From assembly GCF_039655865.1 (NCBI RefSeq), contig NZ_JBBYXL010000002.1, positions 124,001 through 188,000 of the forward strand: a DNA stretch of 64,000 bases, in the 5' to 3' direction. Each line of letters opens with the position of its first letter. Within the stretch, counting starts at the first letter, position 1. Positions 50,662-59,301 of this stretch are shown here, one piece after another. The translations under genes were made by a program, and so were the position numbers. The DNA is from Prosthecobacter sp. SYSU 5D2 (GTDB lineage: Bacteria; Verrucomicrobiota; Verrucomicrobiia; Verrucomicrobiales; Verrucomicrobiaceae). The notes under the pieces are model-generated. The model was not told where the DNA came from and made no database searches. It worked only from the letters and a program-made list of their open reading frames with translations.

Positions 50662-51027
50662 ATGGCCACGCCCCCCCAAAAAAAGAAAGCGGATCCCGCC
50701 CGTGACCTCGATGGCAACGGCATCATAGACGGTGCCGACGACCCTTCCCGCGATCTCGACAAGGACGGCCGCATTGATGTGGGAGACCGCAAGCTCAACG
50801 ACCTCAACAAAGACGGCCGCATCGATGCCGCCGACAGCCGGGTCAATGACCTGGACGGCGACAACGAGATTGATGCCAACGACCGCCGCCTCAAGCAGGA
50901 GCAAGCGCGGGCCAAAGAGGAGCAGTCCCAAAGCGTCGGCGAATCCCTGGGCCTGAAAAAAGAAGACGGCAAATGGCAGCAGTCCCACGCCCAGTCCCTG
51001 CCCGCCGCCGGCCACAAGCTGCGCTAG
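50662..51027 (+). CDS. Small protein with four EF-hand/dockerin-like calcium loops
   Basis: A 121-residue protein built on four repeats of DL(D/N)xD/NGxxD: DLDGNGIIDGAD, DLDKDGRIDVGD, DLNKDGRIDAAD and DLDGDNEIDAND at residues 15-74. The D-x-D-x-D/N-G-x-I-D spacing is that of EF-hand and dockerin calcium sites. The C-terminal third is charged and Gln/Ser-rich. There is no signal peptide, so it is either cytoplasmic or exported by a non-Sec route. It is the last gene of the secretion locus, three bases after the coiled-coil gene, and is a good candidate substrate or calcium sensor. Confidence 0.72.
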   Translation: MATPPQKKKADPARDLDGNGIIDGADDPSRDLDKDGRIDVGDRKLNDLNKDGRIDAADSRVNDLDGDNEIDANDRRLKQEQARAKEEQSQSVGESLGLKKEDGKWQQSHAQSLPAAGHKLR

Positions 51028-51182
51028 AAGGTGGGATGGGGAGCAGGCGCGGGAAGGCCCGTCTGGAAGAATGGCGCAGCTTATATGATCAACGTAGCAG
51101 ACGGACGATAGCAGCGGCCCGTGACATGGCGTGAAATCAGCCAAGTCATGAGGACATGATGTCACAGGACAAGGACAGCAGG

Positions 51183-51599
51183 TCAGTCGAGGAAACGGTC
51201 ACGCCATTCGGGGCGGGGAAGGGGGCAGGCGTCCTTCTTGCCGAACCATTGATAACGATGTCTGGCGATGAAGAGATAGGCGCGGTCACGCAGCGGCCGG
51301 GGGATGATCTTGAAGATCCGGGTCAGGCTCCAGAGGCCGCCGAGATAGGCGGCCAGCTCCAGGGCGGCATCACTTTCGCGGAAGGCTCCATCGGGAGTGA
51401 TGAAGAGCATGGTATCGGGGGCATCGGGGTCCAGACCGTGCTCGCTGTAGAGCTTACGGCCGGCTTCGGACTGGATAGAGGCGAAGTGGATGAGGCCCTG
51501 GCGGTCGTGCTTGAGCACAAACTGGACACCCTCATGGCAAAGGTTGCAGACGCCGTCGAACAGCCAGATGTGGGTCGGAAATTGGGCTTGGGCAGTCAT
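51183..51599 (-). CDS. DCC-family (DUF393) thiol-disulfide oxidoreductase
   Basis: A 138-residue protein. The start at MTAQAQ is chosen because the family begins there; upstream reading adds unrelated sequence. The signature DGVCNLCHEGVQFVLKHDR (15-33) with C-x-x-C (C18, C21) defines the DCC family, which folds like thioredoxin. C-terminal GLWSLTRIFKIIPRPLRDRAYLFIARHRYQWFG follows as in other members. It reduces or forms disulfides in an unassigned pathway. It is convergent with the secretion locus. Confidence 0.85.
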   Translation of the reverse strand: MTAQAQFPTHIWLFDGVCNLCHEGVQFVLKHDRQGLIHFASIQSEAGRKLYSEHGLDPDAPDTMLFITPDGAFRESDAALELAAYLGGLWSLTRIFKIIPRPLRDRAYLFIARHRYQWFGKKDACPLPRPEWRDRFLD

Positions 51600-51773
51600 A
51601 CGATTGGGGGGCGACTTGAAGTCTAAGGGATCGTCGGGGCGATGTGCAAGACATCCTGAGGTTTTACCGAAGATCCTACCCGGACTCAGGCGGGACGCCC
51701 GTGTCCCATGCTGCATCAAGACACCCTGCAGTTCTATTGAAGGTCCTGCCTGCTGCCGACGTATGTGTTTGCC

Positions 51774-52853
51774 ATGAAGAGCCTGTATGTTCTGCCCCTC
51801 CTGGGATTTGTCATGTCCGGTTTGCACGCGGCGGAAACCCCGCCGATCCGGGGGCTGAGCCGGACCGATCTCCTGGAGCATAAGGATAGCAGCGGCGCTC
51901 TGAAAAAGGCGGCTACCCCAGCGCAATGGGAGATCCGGAGGCGGGAGGCCATCGCGGCATTTGAAAGCGTGGCCGGGCCGCTTCCAGGCGCTGACAAACG
52001 CTGCCCGCTGGACCTGCGGGTGGAGGAGGAGGCAGACTGCGGCAGCTATGTGCGGCGGCTGATCAGCTATGAGTCATCCCCCGGAGGACGGGTGTCGGCG
52101 TATCTTTGCATCCCCAAGGCGGCGCTGGCGGGCCAGGCGGCTCCGGGTGTGCTGTGCCTGCACCCCACGGAGAACAATATCGGCTTTAAGGTGGTGGTCG
52201 GGCTCGGCGGCAAACCGCACCGGCAGTATGCTTCCGAGCTGGCCGAACGGGGCTATGTCACTCTGGCCCCCAGCTATCCGCTGCTGGCGCAGTATCAGCC
52301 GGATTTAAAGGCCTTGGGCTTCACCAGCGGCACCATGAAGGCAGTTTGGGATAACATTCGCGGTCTGGACCTGCTGGAGACGCTGCCCTATGTGAAAAAG
52401 GAGGCGGGCTTTGCCACCATCGGCCATTCATTGGGCGGGCATAACAGCATCTTCACAGCCGTGTTTGATACCCGGCTAAAAGTCATCGTCACCAGCTGCG
52501 GTTTTGATTCGGTGCTGGACTATAAAGGCGGCAATCTCAAGGGATGGGTGCAGGAGCGGTACATGCTGAAGATGGGGGACTACCTGGGCAGGCCGCAGGA
52601 CGTGCCTTTTGATTATTACGAACTCATCGCCTGCCTGGCCCCCCGGCATCTCTATGTGAATGCGCCCCTGCGCGATTCTAACTTCAAGTGGGACAGCGTT
52701 GACCGCATCGCTGCGGCTGCGGCGGGGGTGTATCAGCTCTACGAGGCAGGGGACCGTATTCACATACGTCACCCCGACAGCGACCATGACTTCCCGGATG
52801 TGGAGAGGTATGAATCGTATAAACTGATTGAATCCGTACTGGGCAAGCCCTGA
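51774..52853 (+). CDS. Exported alpha/beta hydrolase (dienelactone hydrolase-like)
   Basis: A 359-residue protein; the start at MKSLYVL gives a signal peptide (about 17 residues) and an upstream GTG (51765) adds three residues. The nucleophile elbow is GHSLGGHN, with a following FDSVLDYKG and a terminal HPDSDHDFPDVER that supplies Asp/His. It belongs to the same class of large exported esterases as the 18696-20027 gene, but is shorter. Substrate unknown. It stands alone and is followed by the DUF4159 gene 87 bases later. Confidence 0.82.
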   Translation: MKSLYVLPLLGFVMSGLHAAETPPIRGLSRTDLLEHKDSSGALKKAATPAQWEIRRREAIAAFESVAGPLPGADKRCPLDLRVEEEADCGSYVRRLISYESSPGGRVSAYLCIPKAALAGQAAPGVLCLHPTENNIGFKVVVGLGGKPHRQYASELAERGYVTLAPSYPLLAQYQPDLKALGFTSGTMKAVWDNIRGLDLLETLPYVKKEAGFATIGHSLGGHNSIFTAVFDTRLKVIVTSCGFDSVLDYKGGNLKGWVQERYMLKMGDYLGRPQDVPFDYYELIACLAPRHLYVNAPLRDSNFKWDSVDRIAAAAAGVYQLYEAGDRIHIRHPDSDHDFPDVERYESYKLIESVLGKP

Positions 52854-52940
52854 GCGGGAAAGTGAAGAATAGAGGGAAGATTGGGCATCTCCCTGCTGTT
52901 CTGTCTGGTAGTCTTACCTGCGCCGTGTGAAACTGAAGCT

Positions 52941-53810
52941 ATGAAACTGCTGCCTGCTTTATTTGCCCTCGGTCTCCTGGGTTATGCCCTGGCGGAGGAG
53001 GCGGCCTCGCCAACCAACTTTGGTATCACAGACGGCTCCGTGCCGGAAGATCCGCGCGAGGCGGGCCGGGGCGGCCAGTTCATGGACTTTCCCACCTGGC
53101 CAGTGAGCAAGGAGCTGCCTAACGATGTATTCACCTTTGCCCGCCTGAGGTACAATTCCGAAAGCTACGGTTGGGGGCGGCGGCGAGGGGGCGGCCGCTG
53201 GACGACCGACTATCCGGATGCGGACCTGAACTTCAGCTACCGCCTCCAGCAGCTCACCTCCCTGCAAGTCAGCCCCAAGGGGGCCGTGGTGGACATCAAT
53301 GCCGAGCAGATGCGCCACTACCCGTTCATCTACATGATCGAGCCGGGGAACATCAGCATCACGGATGACGAGGCCAAGGTGATGCGGGAATACATGCTCA
53401 ATGGCGGCTTCATCATGGTGGATGACTTTTGGGGGGAGCAGGAGTGGGACACCTTTTACGGAGCCCTGAAGCAGATCTTCCCAGACCGGGAGCCGGAGGA
53501 ACTGCCGCTGGAGCATGAGATCTTCCACATGGTGTTCCCGCTAAAAGTGAAGCCGCAGATCCCCAGTGTGGGCCACGCGATGGCAGGGCGGTCCATGGGC
53601 ATCACGGCGGAGCGGCAGGATGCGCAGACCCCGCATTACCGGGCCATCTTTGATGACAATCAGCGCATCGTCATGATGATCTGCCACAACACCGACCTGG
53701 GCGATGGGTGGGAGGAAGAAGGCACGGACCCCTGGTACTTCCGCGAGTTCTCAGAGAAGTATGCGTATCCGCTGGGCATCAACATCGTCTTCTATGCGCT
53801 GACGCATTGA
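52941..53810 (+). CDS. Exported DUF4159 protein
   Basis: A 289-residue protein with a signal peptide (about 1-19, MKLLPALFALGLLGYALAEE), chosen over an in-frame start 60 bases upstream. The DUF4159 core follows: WTTDYPDADLNFSYRLQQLTSL, HYPFIYMIEPGNI, YMLNGGFIMVDDFWG and HNTDLGDGWEEEGTDPWYFREFSEKYAYPLGINI. DUF4159 proteins occur with MoxR/BatA-type systems in this phylum and have a glutamine-amidotransferase-like fold; function unknown. No partner genes are adjacent here. Confidence 0.85.
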   Translation: MKLLPALFALGLLGYALAEEAASPTNFGITDGSVPEDPREAGRGGQFMDFPTWPVSKELPNDVFTFARLRYNSESYGWGRRRGGGRWTTDYPDADLNFSYRLQQLTSLQVSPKGAVVDINAEQMRHYPFIYMIEPGNISITDDEAKVMREYMLNGGFIMVDDFWGEQEWDTFYGALKQIFPDREPEELPLEHEIFHMVFPLKVKPQIPSVGHAMAGRSMGITAERQDAQTPHYRAIFDDNQRIVMMICHNTDLGDGWEEEGTDPWYFREFSEKYAYPLGINIVFYALTH

Positions 53811-53822
53811 GGGGGCAGTAGT

Positions 53823-53977
53823 GTAGCTGCGCTCGCCAGAGCGTGGGATGGGGGAGAGCGGTGGCAGCCATGGGAACCACCTGCTTGCGCAGGCGGCTAC
53901 GAAAAACCCGTCCTCCTGCGGGGCAAGAGGACGGGTGAGTAATATCACAGCTGCCACCTGCTTGCGCAGGCAGCTAC
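53823..53977. repeat. Cluster of REP-like palindromes downstream of DUF4159 and gltB
   Basis: CCACCTGCTTGCGCAGGCGG (53877, plus CTAC) and CCACCTGCTTGCGCAGGCAG (53954, plus CTAC) are direct repeats with one mismatch, and GTAGCTGCGCTCGCCAGAGC (53823) is an inverted relative. The second copy forms AGCTGCC...GGCAGCT hairpins. Together they read as a small dispersed palindromic element between two convergent genes. No transposase is present. Confidence 0.6.
53902..53936 (-). terminator. Rho-independent terminator of gltB
   Basis: On the minus strand ACCCGTCCTC, an 11-base loop and GAGGACGGGT form a ten-base-pair GC-rich stem followed by TTTTCG. It lies 47 bases after the gltB stop, on the correct strand, within the palindromic cluster. 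Confidence 0.85.
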
Positions 53978-53982
53978 ATGGG

Positions 53983-56900
53983 TCAGGCGGCGGCGGGTTC
54001 GATGGCCTCGGTGATGACAGGGGCGGTGGTGGCTGTCTCCTCTTCGGCGGGGACCTGCACGGGCTCGGCCTTGCTGGTCACTTTGATGAAGAGGGGCAGG
54101 TACTTGTCCCAGTTGTCGAGGATGTCCTTGGCGCGGAGGCTTTCGGTCCGCTCCAGGTGGTCAGAGACCAGGGTGTGAAGCTGGTTGATGTCCTCGGGAT
54201 CGGTGACTGCCTCGCCTTTGATCATCTCCGGATTGTGGAGCTGGTCGAAGCTGCCGGCTTCATCCAGCAAGTAGGCGAGACCGCCGCTCATGCCGGCACC
54301 GAAGTTTTTGCCAAAGGTGCCCAGGACGGCGACGACACCGCCGGTCATGTATTCGCAACCATGGTCGCCGATGCCTTCGACAACGGCGGTGGCACCGGAG
54401 TTACGCACGCAGAAGCGTTCGCCAGCACGGCCAGCTGCGAAGAGCTGGCCGCTGGTGGCACCGTACATGACGGTGTTGCCCATGATGCTGTTTTCCCAGG
54501 AGTTGCAGACGGGATTGAGGCGCGGACTTGGGCGGATGATGATCTCACCGCCGCAGAGGCCTTTGCCGACGTAGTCGTTGGCTTCGCCGACGAGGGTGAG
54601 CTTGACGCCACCGCAAAGGAAGGTGCCGAAGCTTTGGCCGGCGCTGCCTTCACAGGTGATGTCCACGCTGCCAGGGGGCAGGCCGTGGTTGCCGTGATGG
54701 AAGGCGATCTCGCCGCTGAGCTTGGTGCCGATGTTGCGGAAGGTGTTTTTGATCTTGTAACGGACCGGCTTGACCTTGCGCTTGTCGCTGATGGCGAACT
54801 GCGCGTCCTGGATGAGGCGGTCATCCAGAGGATGCTCGTCCAGGCCGTCGTTCTGGTTCATCTGGCAGGTGCGGGCGACGTCCTGTTTGATCTCCAGGCC
54901 GACGTCTTTGAGGACGCGGCTGAGGTCAATCATGTTGGCCTTTTTATGACCCGGGACCTGGCGCTGGCGCAGGAACTCAGGGCGGCCGATGAGGTCGTTC
55001 ATCTTGGCGACGCCGAGCTGGGCCATGATGGCGCGGACTTCTTCAGCAACGCTGTTGAAGAAGTTCACCACGTGCTCCGGCTTGCCTTTGAACTTGGCGC
55101 GGAACTTGGGATCGGTGGTGGCGACGCCGACGGGGCAGTTGTTCAGGTGGCACTGGCGCACATACACACAGCCGAGGGCGATGAGGGCGATGGTGCCGAA
55201 GTTGAACTCCTCCGCGCCGAGCATGGCGGCGATGGCGATGTCACGGCCGTTGCGGAGACCGCCGTCCGTGCGCAGGGTGACGCGCTCGCGGAGACCGTTG
55301 AGCATGAGGACCTGTTGGGTTTCGGCCAGGCCGAGCTCCCAGGGCAGACCGGCGTGCTTGATGGAGCTGAGCGGGCTGGCCCCGGTACCGCCATCGTGGC
55401 CGGAGACCAGGATGATGTCAGCATTGGCCTTGGCCACACCGGCGGCGATGGTGCCGACGCCGGATTCGGCGACGAGCTTCACGCAGACGCGAGCACGAGG
55501 ATTGGCTTCCTTCAAATCGTGGATGAGCTGGGCTAGGTCCTCGATGGAATAGATGTCATGATGCGGCGGCGGGCTGATGAGCATGACGCCGGGCGTGGTG
55601 TTGCGCAGACGGGCGATCATGCGGTTCACCTTCATGGCCGGGAGCTGTCCACCTTCGCCGGGCTTGGCACCTTGGGCCATTTTGATTTCCAGTTCCCAGG
55701 CATTGGCCAGGTATTCAGCGGTGACGCCGAAACGGCCGGAGGCCACCTGCTTGATCTTGGAGTTGGCCCAGTCGCCGTTGTCGTAGGGCTTGAAGCGCTT
55801 TGGATCCTCGCCGCCTTCACCGGAATCGGACTTGCCGCCAATGCGGTTCATGGCGATGGCGAGGGCTTCGTGAGCCTCCGGGCTGATGGCACCGAGGGAC
55901 ATGGCAGCCGTGGTGAAACGGACGCGGATGTCTTCGATCGGCTCCACTTCATCAAGCGGGATGGGGCCATCGCTGCTCGGGACAAACTCCAGGAGGTCTT
56001 TGAGGGCCACGGGCGAGTTTTCAAGCTGGGCGGCGACGTACTTCTGGTAGTCCTCCGGAGCACCGGACTTGACGAAGGTGTGGAAATTTTTGATGACCGG
56101 GCCAGTGACGGCATGGATCTCGCCTTTCTGACGCGGGCGGTAGTAGCCCGGATCTCCAAGGTCCACCTTGGAGGCGGCGGCGGGAGCGGTGCCATCATCT
56201 GGAACAGCCTGGCCGAAGCCGAGGGCATGACGAGCGAGGGCTTCTTCAGCGATCTCCGCGTAACCGATGCCGGCGATCTGGGAAGGCGTGCCGCTGAAGC
56301 AGTAATCCATGACTTCCTTGCCGATGCCGACGGCTTCGAAGATCTGGGCGCCGGTGTAGCTGCTGAGCACGGAGATGCCCATCTTGCTCATGATCTTGAG
56401 CACGCCTTTTTCCAGGCCCTTGCGGTAGTTGGCGAGGACCTTCGGGTAGTCGTAGCCTTCCAGGGCGGGCTTGCGGGCGGTCTTGTCCGCCTCCAGCACT
56501 TCCTGGATGGTATCAAAGGCGAGGTAGGGGCAGACGGCGGAGGCACCGAAGCCAAACAGGGTGGCCATCTGGTGAGTGTCGCGGGCCTCGGCGGTATCCA
56601 CAACGATGCTCAGACGCATGCGGACTTGCTTGCGGTTGAGATGCTGGTGGACGGCACCGGTGGCGAGCAGGGCGGGAATGGCGACGCGCTCCTCGCTGAC
56701 GGCGCGATCACTCAAGATGAGGATCTGGATGTCGTCATAGACGGCCTTGGTGGCCTCATGGGAGAGGCGGACCAGGGCGGCTTTGAGACCCGCTGTGCCT
56801 TCGCTGACGGGCCAGGTGATGTCCAGGACGCGGCTGGGGAAGTCGGACATGCCCTTCAGCGTTTCCAGTTCGTTTTCGAAAAGGAATGGGGAAGTCAGGT

Positions 56901-58593
56901 GGACGACCTTGGCGTGCTCAGGCGTTTCATCCAGAAGGTTGCGCTGCTGGCCGAGGACGACGTCCAGGCTCATCACGGCACGCTCGCGGATCGGGTCAAT
57001 CGGAGGATTGGTGACCTGGGCGAAGAGCTGCTTGAAGTAAGATGGCAGCAGACGCGGACGGGTGGAGAGGATGGAAAGGGAGGCGTCGTCGCCCATGGAA
57101 TAGACGCTTTCCTCACCCTTCTGCAGCATGGGGATGAGGGAGAAGTCCAGCTCCTCCTTGGTCCAGCCAAAGGCGGCCTGCTTTTGCGAAAGACCAAGGA
57201 TGTCCAGCTCTTCCTTGGGTGCGCCAGGGGACTGGGCGGTCAGGCGGCTGCGGTTTTTCAACCACTCGCCATAGGGTTGGCGGGAGGCGAGCGTCTGCTT
57301 GATCTCGTCGTTGAAACGGAGTTTTCCGGCCTGGAGGTCCACTTCCAGCATCTCGCCGGGAGCGAGGCGGCCTTTTTTGATGACCTTGGCATCGTCAATG
57401 TGGATGATGCCGACTTCTGAACCGAGGGCGAAGATGCCGTCTTCGGTCAGTTTCCAGCGGCTGGGGCGCAGGCCATTGCGGTCCAGGCCGGCAGCGACCG
57501 TGAGACCGTCAGTTAAGACGAGGGCAGCCGGGCCGTCCCACGGCTCACTGAAGCACTCATGGTATTCGTAGAAGGCCTTGAGCTCCGGGGAGGTGGTGGT
57601 GTCAATGCCGTAGGCGCTGGGGACCAGCATGGCCAGGGCGTGGGTGAGGCTGCGGCCGCTGAGGACGAGAAGTTCCAGGGCCTGGTCCAGGCTGGCGGAG
57701 TCGGAGCTGTTGGCATCCACCAGCTTCTTCAGCAGGTGCTCTTCCTGCGCCCAGTACTCATGCTCAAAGTCGCTGGTGCGGCTGCTGAGCCAGTTGCGGT
57801 TGCCGCGCACGGTATTGATTTCACCGTTGTGGGCGAGCGTGCGGAAGGGGTGGCTGAGCGCCCAGGTTGGGAAGGTATTGGTGGAGAAACGCTGGTGGAA
57901 GAGCGCCAACGAGGTGTCATAATCATCGCTCTGGAGATCGGTATAAAATTTCTCCAGGGAAGAAGGCAGCAGGAGCGCCTTGTAAACGATGGTGCGGTGG
58001 GAGAGCGAGGAGATGTAGAAGCTGGTGATCTTCTGCTCGCGAGCCTTGATGACCAGCTCCCGGCGGACGAGGTAAAGCTGGCGTTCAAAGGTGTTGTCAT
58101 CCATTTCCTCCGGGCGCTCCAGGAAGAGATGCTGGATGAAGGGCATGGTGCGGCGGGCTTTCTCGCCCAGCTCATTGGGGTTCACCGGCACGTCACGCCA
58201 ACCGAGCACGCGGATTTTGCGGTTCCGCACGATGGCTTCGGTGAGGAGCTGGATGCGGAGCTGTTCACCCGGATCATGAGGGAGGAAAAACACGCCGACG
58301 GCTAGGTCCATGGGATGGTCCAGCGCGTGGCCGAGCTTTTCGACCTCAGGCAGAAGGACGTTATAAGGGATGTGGGTGAGCACGCCCGCGCCGTCTCCTG
58401 TGACCCGGTCTGCATCCACGGCACCGCGATGCTGGACGCTGCAGACGCCGCAAAGGGCCATGTCCAGAATGTCACGACTACGTTTACCATGGATGTTCGC
58501 AACAAAGCCGACGCCACAGGCATCGCGTTCCATGTCGATCAAGTGGAGCGAGCCTTCGTTGGGGATATCCTGGTCGTAGAATGGGTATTTCAT
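53983..58593 (-). CDS. gltB: Glutamate synthase large (alpha) subunit
   Basis: A 1536-residue GltB-type protein, the normal size. An N-terminal class II glutamine amidotransferase (Cys26 in RDACGVGF, implying removal of a short propeptide) is followed by the central domain and the FMN-binding synthase domain (about 830-1230; PPHHDIYSIEDLAQLIHDLK, SGHDGGTGASPLSS). The iron-sulfur cysteines occur in CVYVRQCHLNNCPVG and the C-terminal GXGXG domain ends the protein. It makes glutamate from glutamine and 2-oxoglutarate with electrons from a small subunit; gltD is not in this window. No adjacent gene is co-transcribed. Confidence 0.97.
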   Translation of the reverse strand: MKYPFYDQDIPNEGSLHLIDMERDACGVGFVANIHGKRSRDILDMALCGVCSVQHRGAVDADRVTGDGAGVLTHIPYNVLLPEVEKLGHALDHPMDLAVGVFFLPHDPGEQLRIQLLTEAIVRNRKIRVLGWRDVPVNPNELGEKARRTMPFIQHLFLERPEEMDDNTFERQLYLVRRELVIKAREQKITSFYISSLSHRTIVYKALLLPSSLEKFYTDLQSDDYDTSLALFHQRFSTNTFPTWALSHPFRTLAHNGEINTVRGNRNWLSSRTSDFEHEYWAQEEHLLKKLVDANSSDSASLDQALELLVLSGRSLTHALAMLVPSAYGIDTTTSPELKAFYEYHECFSEPWDGPAALVLTDGLTVAAGLDRNGLRPSRWKLTEDGIFALGSEVGIIHIDDAKVIKKGRLAPGEMLEVDLQAGKLRFNDEIKQTLASRQPYGEWLKNRSRLTAQSPGAPKEELDILGLSQKQAAFGWTKEELDFSLIPMLQKGEESVYSMGDDASLSILSTRPRLLPSYFKQLFAQVTNPPIDPIRERAVMSLDVVLGQQRNLLDETPEHAKVVHLTSPFLFENELETLKGMSDFPSRVLDITWPVSEGTAGLKAALVRLSHEATKAVYDDIQILILSDRAVSEERVAIPALLATGAVHQHLNRKQVRMRLSIVVDTAEARDTHQMATLFGFGASAVCPYLAFDTIQEVLEADKTARKPALEGYDYPKVLANYRKGLEKGVLKIMSKMGISVLSSYTGAQIFEAVGIGKEVMDYCFSGTPSQIAGIGYAEIAEEALARHALGFGQAVPDDGTAPAAASKVDLGDPGYYRPRQKGEIHAVTGPVIKNFHTFVKSGAPEDYQKYVAAQLENSPVALKDLLEFVPSSDGPIPLDEVEPIEDIRVRFTTAAMSLGAISPEAHEALAIAMNRIGGKSDSGEGGEDPKRFKPYDNGDWANSKIKQVASGRFGVTAEYLANAWELEIKMAQGAKPGEGGQLPAMKVNRMIARLRNTTPGVMLISPPPHHDIYSIEDLAQLIHDLKEANPRARVCVKLVAESGVGTIAAGVAKANADIILVSGHDGGTGASPLSSIKHAGLPWELGLAETQQVLMLNGLRERVTLRTDGGLRNGRDIAIAAMLGAEEFNFGTIALIALGCVYVRQCHLNNCPVGVATTDPKFRAKFKGKPEHVVNFFNSVAEEVRAIMAQLGVAKMNDLIGRPEFLRQRQVPGHKKANMIDLSRVLKDVGLEIKQDVARTCQMNQNDGLDEHPLDDRLIQDAQFAISDKRKVKPVRYKIKNTFRNIGTKLSGEIAFHHGNHGLPPGSVDITCEGSAGQSFGTFLCGGVKLTLVGEANDYVGKGLCGGEIIIRPSPRLNPVCNSWENSIMGNTVMYGATSGQLFAAGRAGERFCVRNSGATAVVEGIGDHGCEYMTGGVVAVLGTFGKNFGAGMSGGLAYLLDEAGSFDQLHNPEMIKGEAVTDPEDINQLHTLVSDHLERTESLRAKDILDNWDKYLPLFIKVTSKAEPVQVPAEEETATTAPVITEAIEPAAA

Positions 58594-59301
58594 GGGGCAG
58601 AAAACCCCTCTGCCAGACGACTGCCGTCAGGTCAGAGGGGTGGGTAGTTTGTACCTTCAGAATGAATTGGCAAGCAAGGAGAATGCCAGGAAGCGAAACT
58701 GGCTTTTGCGCCTGAGGCAAATTTTGACGGGGTGTGGGTCAAATTTAGGCTTTTTGGTAGGCAAACGGGAGGCGTGGAAGCGGGCTTCAGAAGCGGCAGG
58801 ATATGCCTGGCGATGAAAAGAACCGGTCGTTCGTCTATGAATGATGGTGATGTAAAGGGTTGAATATCAGTGATTTGTAAAAATGACAATTCTTTAACGC
58901 ATCATCATTTAGCGGATGGATGGGGATTTGGGCAGGTGGCTGAAGCTGTGGTCGGGAATTTTCTTCCGGGCGGCGGAAGATGAGGATGAGGTGGCCAACC
59001 GGGGATAAAAAAATGACAGATTGGTATGGGCCGGAAGCATTTGGATATTTCTTTGGTGGGGGAAATGAGAGTTCTGAGAGCTGGCCAGGGATATTATATA
59101 CAATTATAAATGGATGTCTGTGACGGGGCGTTTCTTTCACTTGCTGCCCCTGTTCGTGGTAAATTCCATTTTTGAACAGGTATGGCTGCATGCTATGGAA
59201 CATCCAACGAACGCTGGGGCCAAAAAACTGGGGTTGAACCCGGAGTTCAGGTTGAATGTATGTTTGCCTCGCTGGCAATTTCCAGAGAGGCTTCCAGACT
59301 G
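58594..59301. other. 708-base region upstream of gltB with no supported gene
   Basis: The stretch between gltB and the LysR gene is poorer in GC than the surroundings and holds no open frame with recognisable features. It contains the gltB leader hairpin (58604-58641) and a palindromic pair AAATTTTGAC/GTCAAATTT (58719-58746). A very AT-rich patch with TATTATATACAATTATAAA is at about 59092-59110 and could be a promoter or curved DNA. Confidence 0.5.
58604..58641 (-). promoter_or_regulatory. Leader hairpin overlapping gltB ribosome-binding region
   Basis: On the minus strand ACCCCTCTG pairs with CAGAGGGGT over nine bases with an inner GACG/CGTC stem, followed by TTTT, ending ten bases before the gltB ATG. 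The only Shine-Dalgarno-like sequence (GAGGGG) is the 3' arm, so folding could hide it, or the structure could be an attenuator. Confidence 0.5.

Noticed and set aside
38082..51027. The secretion locus as an integrative conjugative element
   Set aside because: No relaxase, integrase, coupling protein, origin of transfer or att repeats were seen inside or beside it.
53848..57420. Two long open frames (562 and 620 codons) on the plus strand opposite gltB
   Set aside because: They lie entirely antisense to a well-supported gltB and have compositional bias typical of shadow frames in high-GC DNA (many Ala/Gly/Asp/Val, no domain motifs).
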